Source: Myxococcales bacterium | GTDB taxonomy: Bacteria; Myxococcota_A; Polyangia; Palsa-1104; JAEUJZ01 | Assembly: GCA_016794505.1 (NCBI GenBank) | Contig: JAEUJZ010000078.1 | Coordinates: forward strand, 175,133 to 239,132 | Length of the DNA stretch: 64,000 nt | Direction of reading: 5' to 3' | In this document: positions 8,446 to 16,271 of the stretch, in pieces | How positions within the stretch are numbered: position 1 is the first letter of the stretch | Layout: each line of letters begins with the position of its first letter | The notes under the pieces: generated by a model | The model's input: only the letters and a program-made list of their open reading frames with translations | What the model was told of the DNA's origin: nothing | The model's database searches: none | Made by a program: the position numbers and the translations under genes

Positions 8446-9372
8446 ATGAACGCATCGGTCTTTATTCTCTCGTATCCGTCGGTATCGAGCCTGGCTGCGG
8501 GGGCCTCAGGGCTGCGGCAGGCGCTGGGGCAGTGGCTGGCGCTGTGCGATCACATCGCGCGGGCGGGGGGCACGATCCTGCTTCTTGACCCACCGGATGA
8601 GGCGCCTCGATCCGCCAGTTCAGCGACGGAGCTATTGGCGACATCGCGGCTGGGCAGCGTGTTCGTCGGGGCCCGCACCGATGGCAGCGTCGATGCCTTG
8701 TTTCTGCGTGCCCGTCGAGACAGCGAGGGTCCTGATGCCGCAACCGAATCCATCAGCGCGCAGCTTCGCCGCTTTGGTCTGCGGGTTCGCGACGCGGTGC
8801 AGCGCTGGGGCGGCCAGGCCGAGCTAGTGGGTCTGCCGCGCAATCGCTTCATCGTCAGCTACGGCGCTCGCTCCGACGAGGAGTCCGCCGACGAAGTCGC
8901 CACCTGCCTGCCGCTTGGGGCTCACTCGCTGCGTGTGAAGGTGGCGGGGGACAGCGGTCTTTCTGCCTGCACGTACCTGCAGTCTGTTGGAGGCAGCAGC
9001 GTGCTTCTGATTGACCAGCGCGTCATGCCCGGCGTGACCTTGGCCCAAGTGGCGGCGTTTGCCGGGGACAAAGTCCAAGTGATCGGCGTTGGGGCCGAGG
9101 ATGCGGCGGCTGGGGCGACACAGATGCTCTGCGTCCATGGCACGGTGCTGGTTCCGCCGGGAATCTCGACGACGCTGCGCGGCCACCTGTGGCGGACTGG
9201 CTTTCAAGTGGTCGAAGTCGATCTGTCTGCGCTCGGTGGGCCTGCCGTCGGGACAGGGCCGCGTGCCTTCGTTGTCGCCTGGCCGCAGTGTGTTCTCGAC
9301 GACACCCTGCCAACCTATGCCACTCGTCGCGGTGAGCTGTATCGTCGGCTCGAAGCGCTGCCCGCCGCCTAG
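8446..9372 (+). CDS. amidinotransferase/DDAH-fold protein, probably non-catalytic
   Basis: The 308-residue protein shows weak similarity to the arginine deiminase / dimethylarginine hydrolase fold. The segment QAELVGLPRNRFIVSYGARSDEES resembles the family's 'EGgDvl..g..vfvgyg.RSd' block. The C-terminal LSALGGPAVGTG sits where enzymes have the GG-x-x-x-Cys loop. The catalytic Cys is not present there (the loop continues PRAFVV), and the 'LHL' His region reads TQMLCVHG. I therefore suspect a non-catalytic member or a very divergent enzyme. It is encoded six bases after the permease and probably shares its operon. The fold assignment is moderate; any activity is unknown. Confidence 0.6.
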   Translation: MNASVFILSYPSVSSLAAGASGLRQALGQWLALCDHIARAGGTILLLDPPDEAPRSASSATELLATSRLGSVFVGARTDGSVDALFLRARRDSEGPDAATESISAQLRRFGLRVRDAVQRWGGQAELVGLPRNRFIVSYGARSDEESADEVATCLPLGAHSLRVKVAGDSGLSACTYLQSVGGSSVLLIDQRVMPGVTLAQVAAFAGDKVQVIGVGAEDAAAGATQMLCVHGTVLVPPGISTTLRGHLWRTGFQVVEVDLSALGGPAVGTGPRAFVVAWPQCVLDDTLPTYATRRGELYRRLEALPAA

Positions 9373-9514
9373 CTGCCGCGTGCCGATTTTGGGTTGTTTT
9401 TCTGCATCCGTAAAATCACTTTTTCTCCGTCGCTGTTTTGGCTGAAAATCCCCCGCCCAGAGTTGTCAGACCCACCTGCCATACTGTCTTTCTTCCGACG
9501 AAAGGATGAACGAC

Positions 9515-9772
9515 ATGCAATGGGTTCAATTCGGCCAGGTTTTTTCTTCTCTTCGCGTGCGTCTTGGCCGTCAATTCCGTCGCTGGCTGCGCGCATTTGG
9601 ACTGCACGCATCGCCCGTGCGAGGTCCTGAAATCGACGCGTATCAGGCGCTGGCTCGCCTGCGCCGTCGCCGTGCAGTCAAGCCTGGCTCCGTCGCTGAT
9701 TCGTCGCAGCGGCTGGGCCTTACGGCGACCGCAGTCGACGATCCGCAAGTAAATCTGCGCATCACTCTCTAA
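9515..9772 (+). CDS. small basic hypothetical protein
   Basis: An 85-residue Arg-rich protein (RVRLGRQFRRWLRAFGL near the N-terminus, then RLRRRRAV) with no recognisable domain. AAAGGA at 9501 lies eight bases before the ATG at 9515; the ATG at 9506 would sit directly on that site and is less likely. It stands alone between the amidinotransferase-like gene and hflX. It could be a nucleic-acid-binding protein, but only its composition supports that. Confidence 0.5.
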   Translation: MQWVQFGQVFSSLRVRLGRQFRRWLRAFGLHASPVRGPEIDAYQALARLRRRRAVKPGSVADSSQRLGLTATAVDDPQVNLRITL

Positions 9773-9837
9773 GCTGCCACTGTCCTTGTCGGCGGCGGCG
9801 AGACGCATTAAGGTAGCCGCTTCCCTCGCCGCCCAAC

Positions 9838-11241
9838 ATGCCAGAGCAATCAAGCGAAGTTCCATCCTCGACTGAATCGGACCAACACGGTCCCGACGTC
9901 CCGCCGAAGCGGGCCATCCTGGTCAGCGTGCAGCTGCCCGAGATCGACGACCTCGCCTTCTCTGAGTCCCTCGACGAGCTAGGTCGCCTAGCCGAGACGC
10001 TGGGCCTTCAGGTCAGTGGGCGCGTTACGCAGCGACGAGGCAGCATCGACGCTGCAGCCTATCTGGGCTCCGGCAAGCTGGCTGAGCTGACCGAGCTGGT
10101 CAAGTCCGTCGACGAACCGACGGTAGTGCTGCTCGATCACGAGGTCTCGCCGTCGCAGTCGCGCAACGTGCAGAAGGAATCGGGGGCGCACTCGGTCCTC
10201 GATCGCACGGCGCTGATCTTGGAGATCTTTCACCGTCACGCCCGCAGTCGACAGGCCAAGCTGCAGGTCGAGCTTGTCCGCCTGCAGTACATGGCGCCGC
10301 GTCTGCGCGAAAATCAGAAGCTCGGTGACCGGCAGCGCGGCGGCATCGGCGGCAAAGGCGCGGGCGAGTCGCAGCTTGAGCTGGATCGACGCAAGCTGCG
10401 CGATCGGGTCGCTGAGCTGCGGGCCGAGCTGTCGGCGCTAGAGATCGAGCATCGCACGCGCAGTGCGCGACGGCAGGGGCTGCGCCGCGTCGCTTTGTGC
10501 GGCTATACCAACGCCGGCAAGTCGACGCTGTTTCGCGCGCTGACCGAGAGCGAGGTCTATGTCGCCGACAAGCTGTTTGCGACGCTGGACACGACGGTGC
10601 GCGCCCTGCATCCGCCACCGCGGCAGCGCATCTTGCTGTCGGACACGATCGGCTTTATTCGTAACCTGCCAACGCAGCTTGTCGCCTCGTTCAAGACCAC
10701 GCTCGACGAGGCGCTGGAAGCCGGGCTGATCCTGCACGTTGTCGACAGCGCCGACCCCGCTTGCTTGACGCACATCGAGACGACGCGCAGCGTGCTGTCC
10801 GAGATCGGCGCCGGCAGCGTCCCCGAGCTGTTCGTGTTCAACAAAGCCGACAAGCTCGATGATGGCAAGCTGCCCGCGCCCGTCGAGACGTTCCTGGCCA
10901 GCTTGCAGCACTCGGCGAAGGACGAAAAAGAGGGCGGCTCCTCGTACGCCGGAGCGCTGCGCATCTCGGCCAAGAACCCCGACGATGTCGCCCGCGTGCG
11001 GCAGGCCATCATCGACTTCTTCGATCGCGATCACGTCGAGACCGAGATCTTCGTCCCCTATAGCCGGCAAGAGCTGCGCGGGGTGGTCTTTGGCAACAGC
11101 GAGGTCCTGTCCGAGCGCTTCGACGAGCAGGGGATCTATTTCACCGTGCGCATCGACCCGATCGCGCTGGCGCGGATCTCGCCTTCCCTGCAGCCGGCTC
11201 CCGTTGGGAACTTAAGCAGTAATACGAATAAAGAGGAGTAA
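9838..11241 (+). CDS. hflX: ribosome-associated GTPase HflX
   Basis: All parts of HflX are present in 467 residues. The N-terminal domain has the glycine signature YLGSGKLAEL and the block ARSRQAKLQVELVRLQYMAPRL. The linker GGIGGKGAGESQLELDRR follows, then a coiled-coil helix. The G domain has G1 GYTNAGKST, G3 DTIGF and G4 NKAD. HflX binds the 50S subunit and splits stalled or heat-damaged ribosomes. The protein is slightly longer than usual because of an acidic N-terminal extension (MPEQSSEVPS). It lies immediately upstream of the inositol-phosphate synthase gene with an eight-base gap. Confidence 0.96.
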   Translation: MPEQSSEVPSSTESDQHGPDVPPKRAILVSVQLPEIDDLAFSESLDELGRLAETLGLQVSGRVTQRRGSIDAAAYLGSGKLAELTELVKSVDEPTVVLLDHEVSPSQSRNVQKESGAHSVLDRTALILEIFHRHARSRQAKLQVELVRLQYMAPRLRENQKLGDRQRGGIGGKGAGESQLELDRRKLRDRVAELRAELSALEIEHRTRSARRQGLRRVALCGYTNAGKSTLFRALTESEVYVADKLFATLDTTVRALHPPPRQRILLSDTIGFIRNLPTQLVASFKTTLDEALEAGLILHVVDSADPACLTHIETTRSVLSEIGAGSVPELFVFNKADKLDDGKLPAPVETFLASLQHSAKDEKEGGSSYAGALRISAKNPDDVARVRQAIIDFFDRDHVETEIFVPYSRQELRGVVFGNSEVLSERFDEQGIYFTVRIDPIALARISPSLQPAPVGNLSSNTNKEE

Positions 11242-11249
11242 CGAGAGAC

Positions 11250-12581
11250 ATGGTTATGCAGAAAGGGACGAAGATCCTTCCCGCGGAGGGCAAGCTGGGC
11301 GTTCTGCTGCCGGGCCTGGGGGCGGTGGCCACCACGGTGATTGCCGGGGTCGAGGCGGTGCGTCGCGGTCTGGGCAATCCCAAGAAGAAGCCCATCGGCT
11401 CGCTGACGCAGATGGGGCGCATTCGCTTGGGCAAGCGCACCGAGAACCGCAACCCGTATATCCGCGACTTCGTGCCACTGTCGCAGCTTGAGGACATCGT
11501 CTTTGGGGGCTGGGACATCTTCCCCGACAATGCCTATGAAGCGGCGGCCCATGCCGGTGTCCTTTCGCGCGAGGACTTGGGCGAGCTTCGCCCGCACTTG
11601 GAAGCCGTGCGCCCGATGCCGGGCGTCTTCGATCCCTCGTACGTCAAGAAGCTGAACGGCACCTTTGTGAAGCAAGGGGCCAGCAAGCGTCAGCTTGCCG
11701 AGCAGCTTATGGTCGACATCGCGAACTTCAAGCGTGACAACGAGCTTGCACGCTGCGTCGCTGTTTGGTGTGCCTCGACCGAGGTGTATCAGCAGCCAAG
11801 CGCATGTCATGCCTCGCTGGACGCGTTTGAAAAAGGGCTCGACGAAAACGACGAACACATCGCACCGTCGGCGATCTATGCCTATGCCTGCTTGAAGTCA
11901 GGCGTGCCCTATGCCAATGGCGCGCCCAACTTGTCGCTCGATTTTCCGGCGATGATCGAGCTGGCCAAGCGCCAGAGCCTGCCGATCTGCGGCAAGGACT
12001 TCAAGACCGGGCAGACGCTGATGAAGACGGTGCTGGCGCCGACGCTCAAGGCGCGCTGCCTAGGGCTTGAGGGCTGGTACTCGACGAACATCCTCGGCAA
12101 CCGCGATGGCGAAGTCCTCGACGATCCCGAGTCGTTCAAGACCAAAGAGATGAGCAAGCTCGGCGCGCTCGAATACATCCTGCAGCCGCACCTGTACCCC
12201 GACCTATACGAGCACTTCCACCACGTCGTTCGCATCAACTACTACCCACCACGCGGCGACAACAAGGAAGGCTGGGACAACATCGACATCTTCGGTTGGC
12301 TCGGCTACCCGATGCAGATCAAGATCGATTTTCTGTGCCGTGACTCGATCTTGGCGGCGCCCATCGTCCTCGATCTGGCGCTGTTTATGGATCTGGCGCA
12401 GCGAGCCGGCATGTCGGGCATTCAGGAGTGGCTGTCGTTCTATTTCAAGACGCCGATGACCGCGCCCAGCCTGTATCCCGAGCACGATCTGTTCATTCAG
12501 CTGATGAAGCTCAAGAACACGCTGCGCTATCTGCGCGGTGAAGAGCTGATCACGCATCTCGGCGCTGAGTACTACGACTAG
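11250..12581 (+). CDS. ino1: myo-inositol-1-phosphate synthase
   Basis: The 443-residue protein is a full-length inositol-3-phosphate synthase, which converts glucose-6-phosphate to myo-inositol-phosphate using tightly bound NAD. Visible family blocks are the Rossmann motif GVLLPGLGAVATT, the substrate/NAD region CGKDFKTGQTLMKT, the block GLEGWYSTNILGN and KIDFLCRDSILAAP. Inositol phosphate would feed phosphatidylinositol or osmolyte synthesis. AAGAGGAG lies before the ATG at 11250; an in-frame ATG at 11256 is also possible. No membrane segment is present, so it is cytoplasmic. Confidence 0.96.
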   Translation: MVMQKGTKILPAEGKLGVLLPGLGAVATTVIAGVEAVRRGLGNPKKKPIGSLTQMGRIRLGKRTENRNPYIRDFVPLSQLEDIVFGGWDIFPDNAYEAAAHAGVLSREDLGELRPHLEAVRPMPGVFDPSYVKKLNGTFVKQGASKRQLAEQLMVDIANFKRDNELARCVAVWCASTEVYQQPSACHASLDAFEKGLDENDEHIAPSAIYAYACLKSGVPYANGAPNLSLDFPAMIELAKRQSLPICGKDFKTGQTLMKTVLAPTLKARCLGLEGWYSTNILGNRDGEVLDDPESFKTKEMSKLGALEYILQPHLYPDLYEHFHHVVRINYYPPRGDNKEGWDNIDIFGWLGYPMQIKIDFLCRDSILAAPIVLDLALFMDLAQRAGMSGIQEWLSFYFKTPMTAPSLYPEHDLFIQLMKLKNTLRYLRGEELITHLGAEYYD

Positions 12582-12694
12582 CGACAGAAAAAGCCCGATC
12601 GACGGGGAGCGTTGGGGGTAAATCTTCTTGCCTGCGCGGGGCGTGCGTGTCGCTTTCTCGACAAGTCATAGGGGACGGCGTATCAAAAAAGGAC

Positions 12695-13528
12695 ATGCGT
12701 CGCTGCGCAGTCTTTTCGGTCCTTTGGTTCCTCGCGTGCGGTCTGTTTCTCGACGGGAATGCGGCGGCACGCGGCACCCGCGGAGCTGCGCTGGGGCGGG
12801 GTCATGCCGCCTCTTTTGCGCATCGTCCAGCTGCCAACAAAGGCAAGCGGGCGGAATCGGGGCGCAGTCCCCACGCCAGCGCGGGCAAGTCGCTGCAGGG
12901 CAAGCGCCGCGCCGCCTCGCACAAGCGGGATCGCCGCTCGCGTCGACGGCCACCAGCGCCACCGCCCATGCCGACGCGCATCGATGTGCTGGCCGCCGAT
13001 CACGAAAGCGGCCTGGTACACGTGCAGCTTACCGGGCCGGCTCGGCCGCCCCATGCGCGCTTGTTTGTGCTCACCGATAGCCGCGGACGTCGCTTTCTGC
13101 CTACCGTTGCCGAGTGCGATGCGCTCGACGGAGAGTCGGCTGGCCATGCCGAGGCAGATGCGCCGCTGCCGCGCTGGCGCTGCACGATGAGCATTCCCGC
13201 GGCCTACCGTCGGGCGGATCTGACCGGGGTAGCGATGGAGTGGGGCGACCGCGTTGTTCAGGCGCTGCCCGGTCAAGTGAAGGCTCGCTGGGCCGCCGCA
13301 AGTGGCGTAGCGCTGCCTTCTGGGACCGCGCCATCTGCCTCGGAGTCCAGCGAATCAGGCCCACCTGCGACGCCTGCGACAGAGCCAGGCGTGGCTGCGG
13401 GTGATTCGGCCGCGCCTGCTGCCTCGGGGGGCGGGCAGCCAGTCCCGACGGATGGCGGGCGCAAAGAAGGCGAGCCCGAGGAGCCAGAGCACGAGCGCGG
13501 CGAGCCGGAAGACATCGGGCCCGAGTAG
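12695..13528 (+). CDS. exported basic/acidic low-complexity protein
   Basis: I choose the ATG at 12695 because it places a good signal peptide first (MRRCAVFSVLWFLACG, cleavage near GNAAARG). An upstream in-frame start at 12647 would add 16 non-hydrophobic residues. The mature protein has a strongly basic stretch (KGKR to RRSRRRP, to about residue 90), a central domain of about 110 residues containing two Cys (AECDALD and RWRCTMSIP), and an acidic Glu/Pro-rich tail. No family is recognised. The central strands (RIDVLAADHESGLVHVQL) suggest an immunoglobulin-like or beta-sandwich fold, which is an inference. Confidence 0.7.
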   Translation: MRRCAVFSVLWFLACGLFLDGNAAARGTRGAALGRGHAASFAHRPAANKGKRAESGRSPHASAGKSLQGKRRAASHKRDRRSRRRPPAPPPMPTRIDVLAADHESGLVHVQLTGPARPPHARLFVLTDSRGRRFLPTVAECDALDGESAGHAEADAPLPRWRCTMSIPAAYRRADLTGVAMEWGDRVVQALPGQVKARWAAASGVALPSGTAPSASESSESGPPATPATEPGVAAGDSAAPAASGGGQPVPTDGGRKEGEPEEPEHERGEPEDIGPE

Positions 13529-13597
13529 CCACGCGGCGGGTCTGCGCACAAAAACGCGGCATATCTGGCCGCTCTGCGTCGTCGATTTCGCGATATC

Positions 13598-14083
13598 ATG
13601 AGCTTCATGCTCGACGCTGCGGTGCTGCCGCTTGCTCTGACCGCCGAAGATGCCAAGAAGTGGGTGGCAGAGCAGATCCCCCTTTTGGGATCGATGCGCC
13701 TGTCGCTCGAAGAGGCCTCGGCGCTCCACGTGCGGCTGCATCTTCCGTACGGAAGTGAGCTCTGCAATCACACGGGGGGCTTGCACGCCGCGGCCCAGCT
13801 TGCCGCTGCGGAGACGGCCGCTCTGGTCATCGCGTACCTGCTGTTTCCGGTGGGCGGCGTCGTCTGCAATAGCAAGGCTGTTGACCTGCGCTTCCGCAAG
13901 CTCGCTCGGACCGATCTGTGGGCGACGGCACAGCCCGAAAAAGGCGCCAGCGAGTCCGCGACGCTTTCGGTCCGACTGACGGCCGAAGGCAAGGTCGATG
14001 TGCCGGTCCTGGTTGCGCTGGTGGATGGTGCAGGCGAGCGGGTCGCAGACGGCACCATCACGGTCAATGTCCGTCGCCTCTAG
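13598..14083 (+). CDS. hot-dog fold thioesterase-like protein (DUF4442/PaaI type)
   Basis: This 161-residue protein has the layout of a single hot-dog domain. A basic central loop precedes NHTGGLHAAAQLAAAETAAL, which matches the 'N..G..HaGa...aaE' active-site helix of PaaI/DUF4442 thioesterase-like proteins. Strands follow (NSKAVDLRFRKLARTDLWA and the C-terminal GTITVNVRRL). Members hydrolyse acyl-CoA thioesters or act as binding proteins in the cytoplasm; the substrate is not predictable. It stands alone, with about 70 bases upstream and a long spacer downstream. Confidence 0.75.
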   Translation: MSFMLDAAVLPLALTAEDAKKWVAEQIPLLGSMRLSLEEASALHVRLHLPYGSELCNHTGGLHAAAQLAAAETAALVIAYLLFPVGGVVCNSKAVDLRFRKLARTDLWATAQPEKGASESATLSVRLTAEGKVDVPVLVALVDGAGERVADGTITVNVRRL

Positions 14084-14409
14084 ATCCGCGACCTGTCCGA
14101 AGCTCGGCCACTGTCCGAGCCTCGGAATCATTGCCGTCCGATAACCGGACGCCGCCCTTTTCGACTCGCCAACGACACGCCGTTCTCGTCGAGAAGTTGT
14201 TGTGCGAGCGCCCTATGGGGCTTGGCACGGTGACTGCACTGCAGCGGTCGCGTCGTACGACAGAGCGCAAGCGCAAGAACGGTTGGCGCGGTTGCCGATC
14301 CTTTTGCGGCCCCGTGCAGGTGCGGTGACGGGTCACCCCGTCGGGCTGGGGCCTGGGTTGGGCGTCGTCCCGCCATTTCGTTGAACCATCAAGCAAGGAA
14401 CTTTCCACG
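14084..14409. promoter_or_regulatory. intergenic region with two dyads upstream of the small WLRIG protein
   Basis: No gene is supported in this 326-base spacer. It contains a hairpin CGTCCG-ATAAC-CGGACG near 14132-14148, which could end transcription of the thioesterase gene although no T-run follows. It also contains a perfect 14-base dyad GGTGACGGGTCACC at 14324-14337, about 75 bases before the next ATG, a reasonable place for an operator. Their function is an inference from position. Confidence 0.4.
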
Positions 14410-14841
14410 ATGATCATGGCTCAATCACATCCCCCAAGCGGAGCGCGCACGGCGAGCGGCTCGCATCCTCCCGGCCTCGCAGCCGCCATCAGCAGCGACG
14501 CCATCCGAAGCGACCTCAGCGGCATGGAGCCGCTCTTGCGGTCGCCAGATGACCACGCCCAGCGCGCTCCTTCAACCTGGAAGGTGGTCTACGCCATCGT
14601 CGAGCGCGGTCCACGCAAGCACTGGCTGCGCATCGGTATGGCCTTTGTGAACCGGGATGGCTCGCTGAACGTGCGGCTCGATGCCATGCCGATCAGCGGT
14701 CAGCTGCACATCCGCGACAACCCGCCACGCGATCCCCGAGACAGCCTCGGTGAGTCCTTGGCTCCGATGCCGTTTGAGCGCGAGCCTGCAGCGCACAAGT
14801 CGCGCAGTCGGGCCCCAAGCTCTTTGACCCACGATGCCTAG
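14410..14841 (+). CDS. small conserved protein with HWLRIGxAFVNRDGS motif (paralogue 1)
   Basis: The 143-residue protein has a disordered Ser/Pro-rich N-terminus (to about residue 55) and then a compact domain of about 50 residues: WKVVYAIVERG, HWLRIGMAFVNRDGSLNV, LDAMPISGQLHIRD. The tail is basic. A second protein in this window (63402-63668) carries the same domain with most of these residues conserved. The short beta-rich core suggests a small barrel, perhaps nucleic-acid binding, but I cannot name the family. AAGGAAC precedes the ATG. It is not obviously in an operon with comEA, which starts 108 bases downstream. Confidence 0.75.
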   Translation: MIMAQSHPPSGARTASGSHPPGLAAAISSDAIRSDLSGMEPLLRSPDDHAQRAPSTWKVVYAIVERGPRKHWLRIGMAFVNRDGSLNVRLDAMPISGQLHIRDNPPRDPRDSLGESLAPMPFEREPAAHKSRSRAPSSLTHDA

Positions 14842-14949
14842 CCTTGCCCGATGCGAACGCAGCCGGGTGCTTCGTTCGCTCGTGCGGGCCGCACTCCATG
14901 CCAACGCAACCCCAAGCAACCACGAACCACAGACCCTGGAGAATCCATC

Positions 14950-15384
14950 ATGAAAACGATCCGCCCCCTGCTTGTTGCTGCCACCTGCGCGATGCTCAGC
15001 CTGTTCTGCGGCCGACCCGTGCTTGCCGAGTCAGCCAGCAAAGCCCAGCCAGCCTCGACCGTCGTGAGCCGCGGCGCTCAAGCGCCGACCTCGGCGGTCC
15101 CCGGCGTCGTCAATATCAACGAAGCCAGCAGCGAGCAGCTTCAGCTCTTGCCGGGCGTGGGCCCCAGTCGTGCCGAAGCCATCGTCACGTATCGCAAGAG
15201 CCATCCCTTCAAGCGCGTCGAAGAGCTGACCCGCATCAAGGGCATCGGTCGCAAGTCGCTTTTGCGTCTGCGTACTCTGCTCAGCATCAGCGGGCCGACC
15301 ACGCTAAAAGAGCGGCCCGCCAAGGCTGCGGCTGCAAGTCCCGTCGCGCATCGGCAGACCGGCTCGCTGCCCGCGAATACCTAG
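14950..15384 (+). CDS. comEA: ComEA-type helix-hairpin-helix protein
   Basis: The ATG at 14950 gives a signal peptide (MKTIRPLLVAATCAMLSLFCG, cleavage near VLAES) and a mature protein of about 120 residues. The C-terminal half is a canonical ComEA double helix-hairpin-helix: VNINEASSEQLQLLPGVGP (first hairpin LPGVG) and LTRIKGIGRKSLLRLR (second hairpin IKGIG). ComEA proteins bind incoming DNA in the periplasm during natural transformation; stand-alone exported versions are common in Gram-negatives. The tail is basic and Ala-rich. No other competence gene is nearby, so a role in DNA uptake rests on the domain alone. Confidence 0.88.
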   Translation: MKTIRPLLVAATCAMLSLFCGRPVLAESASKAQPASTVVSRGAQAPTSAVPGVVNINEASSEQLQLLPGVGPSRAEAIVTYRKSHPFKRVEELTRIKGIGRKSLLRLRTLLSISGPTTLKERPAKAAAASPVAHRQTGSLPANT

Positions 15385-15451
15385 ACACGCCACGCGACCG
15401 CCATACTGCGAAGGGATGCTGGGCCGCTCGCTTCGCTCTGGCGGGTGTTCG

Positions 15452-16198
15452 CTAGGCAGACGCCTCGGCGTCGTTGGCCATGTGAACGATCACCACCGTA
15501 ATGTTGTCGTCACCGCCGCGAGCGTTGGCGAGGTCGATCAAGATCCGCGGCGCATCGCTGTACAGCTGACGGCTCATCACTTCCGCGAAGTCATCCTCTT
15601 CCAGATAGTTCGACAGGCCATCGCTGCACAGGATCAGACAGTCGCCAGACTGCACCGGGCAGATGGTTCCGTCGACCTGCACCTCGCGTTCGAAGCCGAC
15701 TGAGCGCGTGATGATGTGGCGAAAGCGCGACTCGCGCGCCTCTTGTTCCGTCAGAAGCCCTGCCTTGACTTGCTCTGCCACCCACGAGTGATCCGTCGTG
15801 ATCTGGCTGATCTTGCCGTCGCGATACAGGTAGCAGCGCGAGTCTCCGACGTGTGCCACGTACGCTCGCTGCGAGTGGACCAGTACCGAGGTCAGCGTCG
15901 TACCCATGCCGGCCAGATCGGGATCGCTCTGAGCTGCATCAAAGATGGCCGCGCCGGTAATGAACATCGCTTTCTGCAGGTGGGACAGGACCTCGTCTTT
16001 GCCGGCTTGACGTCGCGGTGGCACCAGCGAGTCACGTAGCTTCTCGACAGCCATCCGGCTCGCCTTTTCCCCCGCGCGATGCCCTCCCATCCCGTCAGCC
16101 ACCGCAAACAGGCTGATCTGTGGAGCCACGAGGTAGCTGTCCTCGTTATGCTGTCGCTTACGGCCGACATCAGAGAGGGCATAGGGGATGAGGCGCAT
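15452..16198 (-). CDS. PP2C-type Ser/Thr protein phosphatase
   Basis: The 248-residue protein is a complete bacterial PP2C of the Stp/PrpC class. Metal-binding motifs are all present: RQHNEDS, FAVADGMGGHRAGEKAS, HVGDSRCYL, LCSDGLSN and GGDDNITVV. It removes phosphate from Ser/Thr residues in the cytoplasm and is the natural partner of the kinases at 2697 and 22566. It lies 73 bases downstream of the helicase-like gene on the same strand and may share its transcript. Confidence 0.97.
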   Translation of the reverse strand: MRLIPYALSDVGRKRQHNEDSYLVAPQISLFAVADGMGGHRAGEKASRMAVEKLRDSLVPPRRQAGKDEVLSHLQKAMFITGAAIFDAAQSDPDLAGMGTTLTSVLVHSQRAYVAHVGDSRCYLYRDGKISQITTDHSWVAEQVKAGLLTEQEARESRFRHIITRSVGFEREVQVDGTICPVQSGDCLILCSDGLSNYLEEDDFAEVMSRQLYSDAPRILIDLANARGGDDNITVVIVHMANDAEASA

Positions 16199-16271
16199 GA
16201 GGATCCATTAACACGGACCTCTCTCGGGGCAAAGCCCGATCCTTGCGTCCTCGGACCCGTATCTGACCGGC

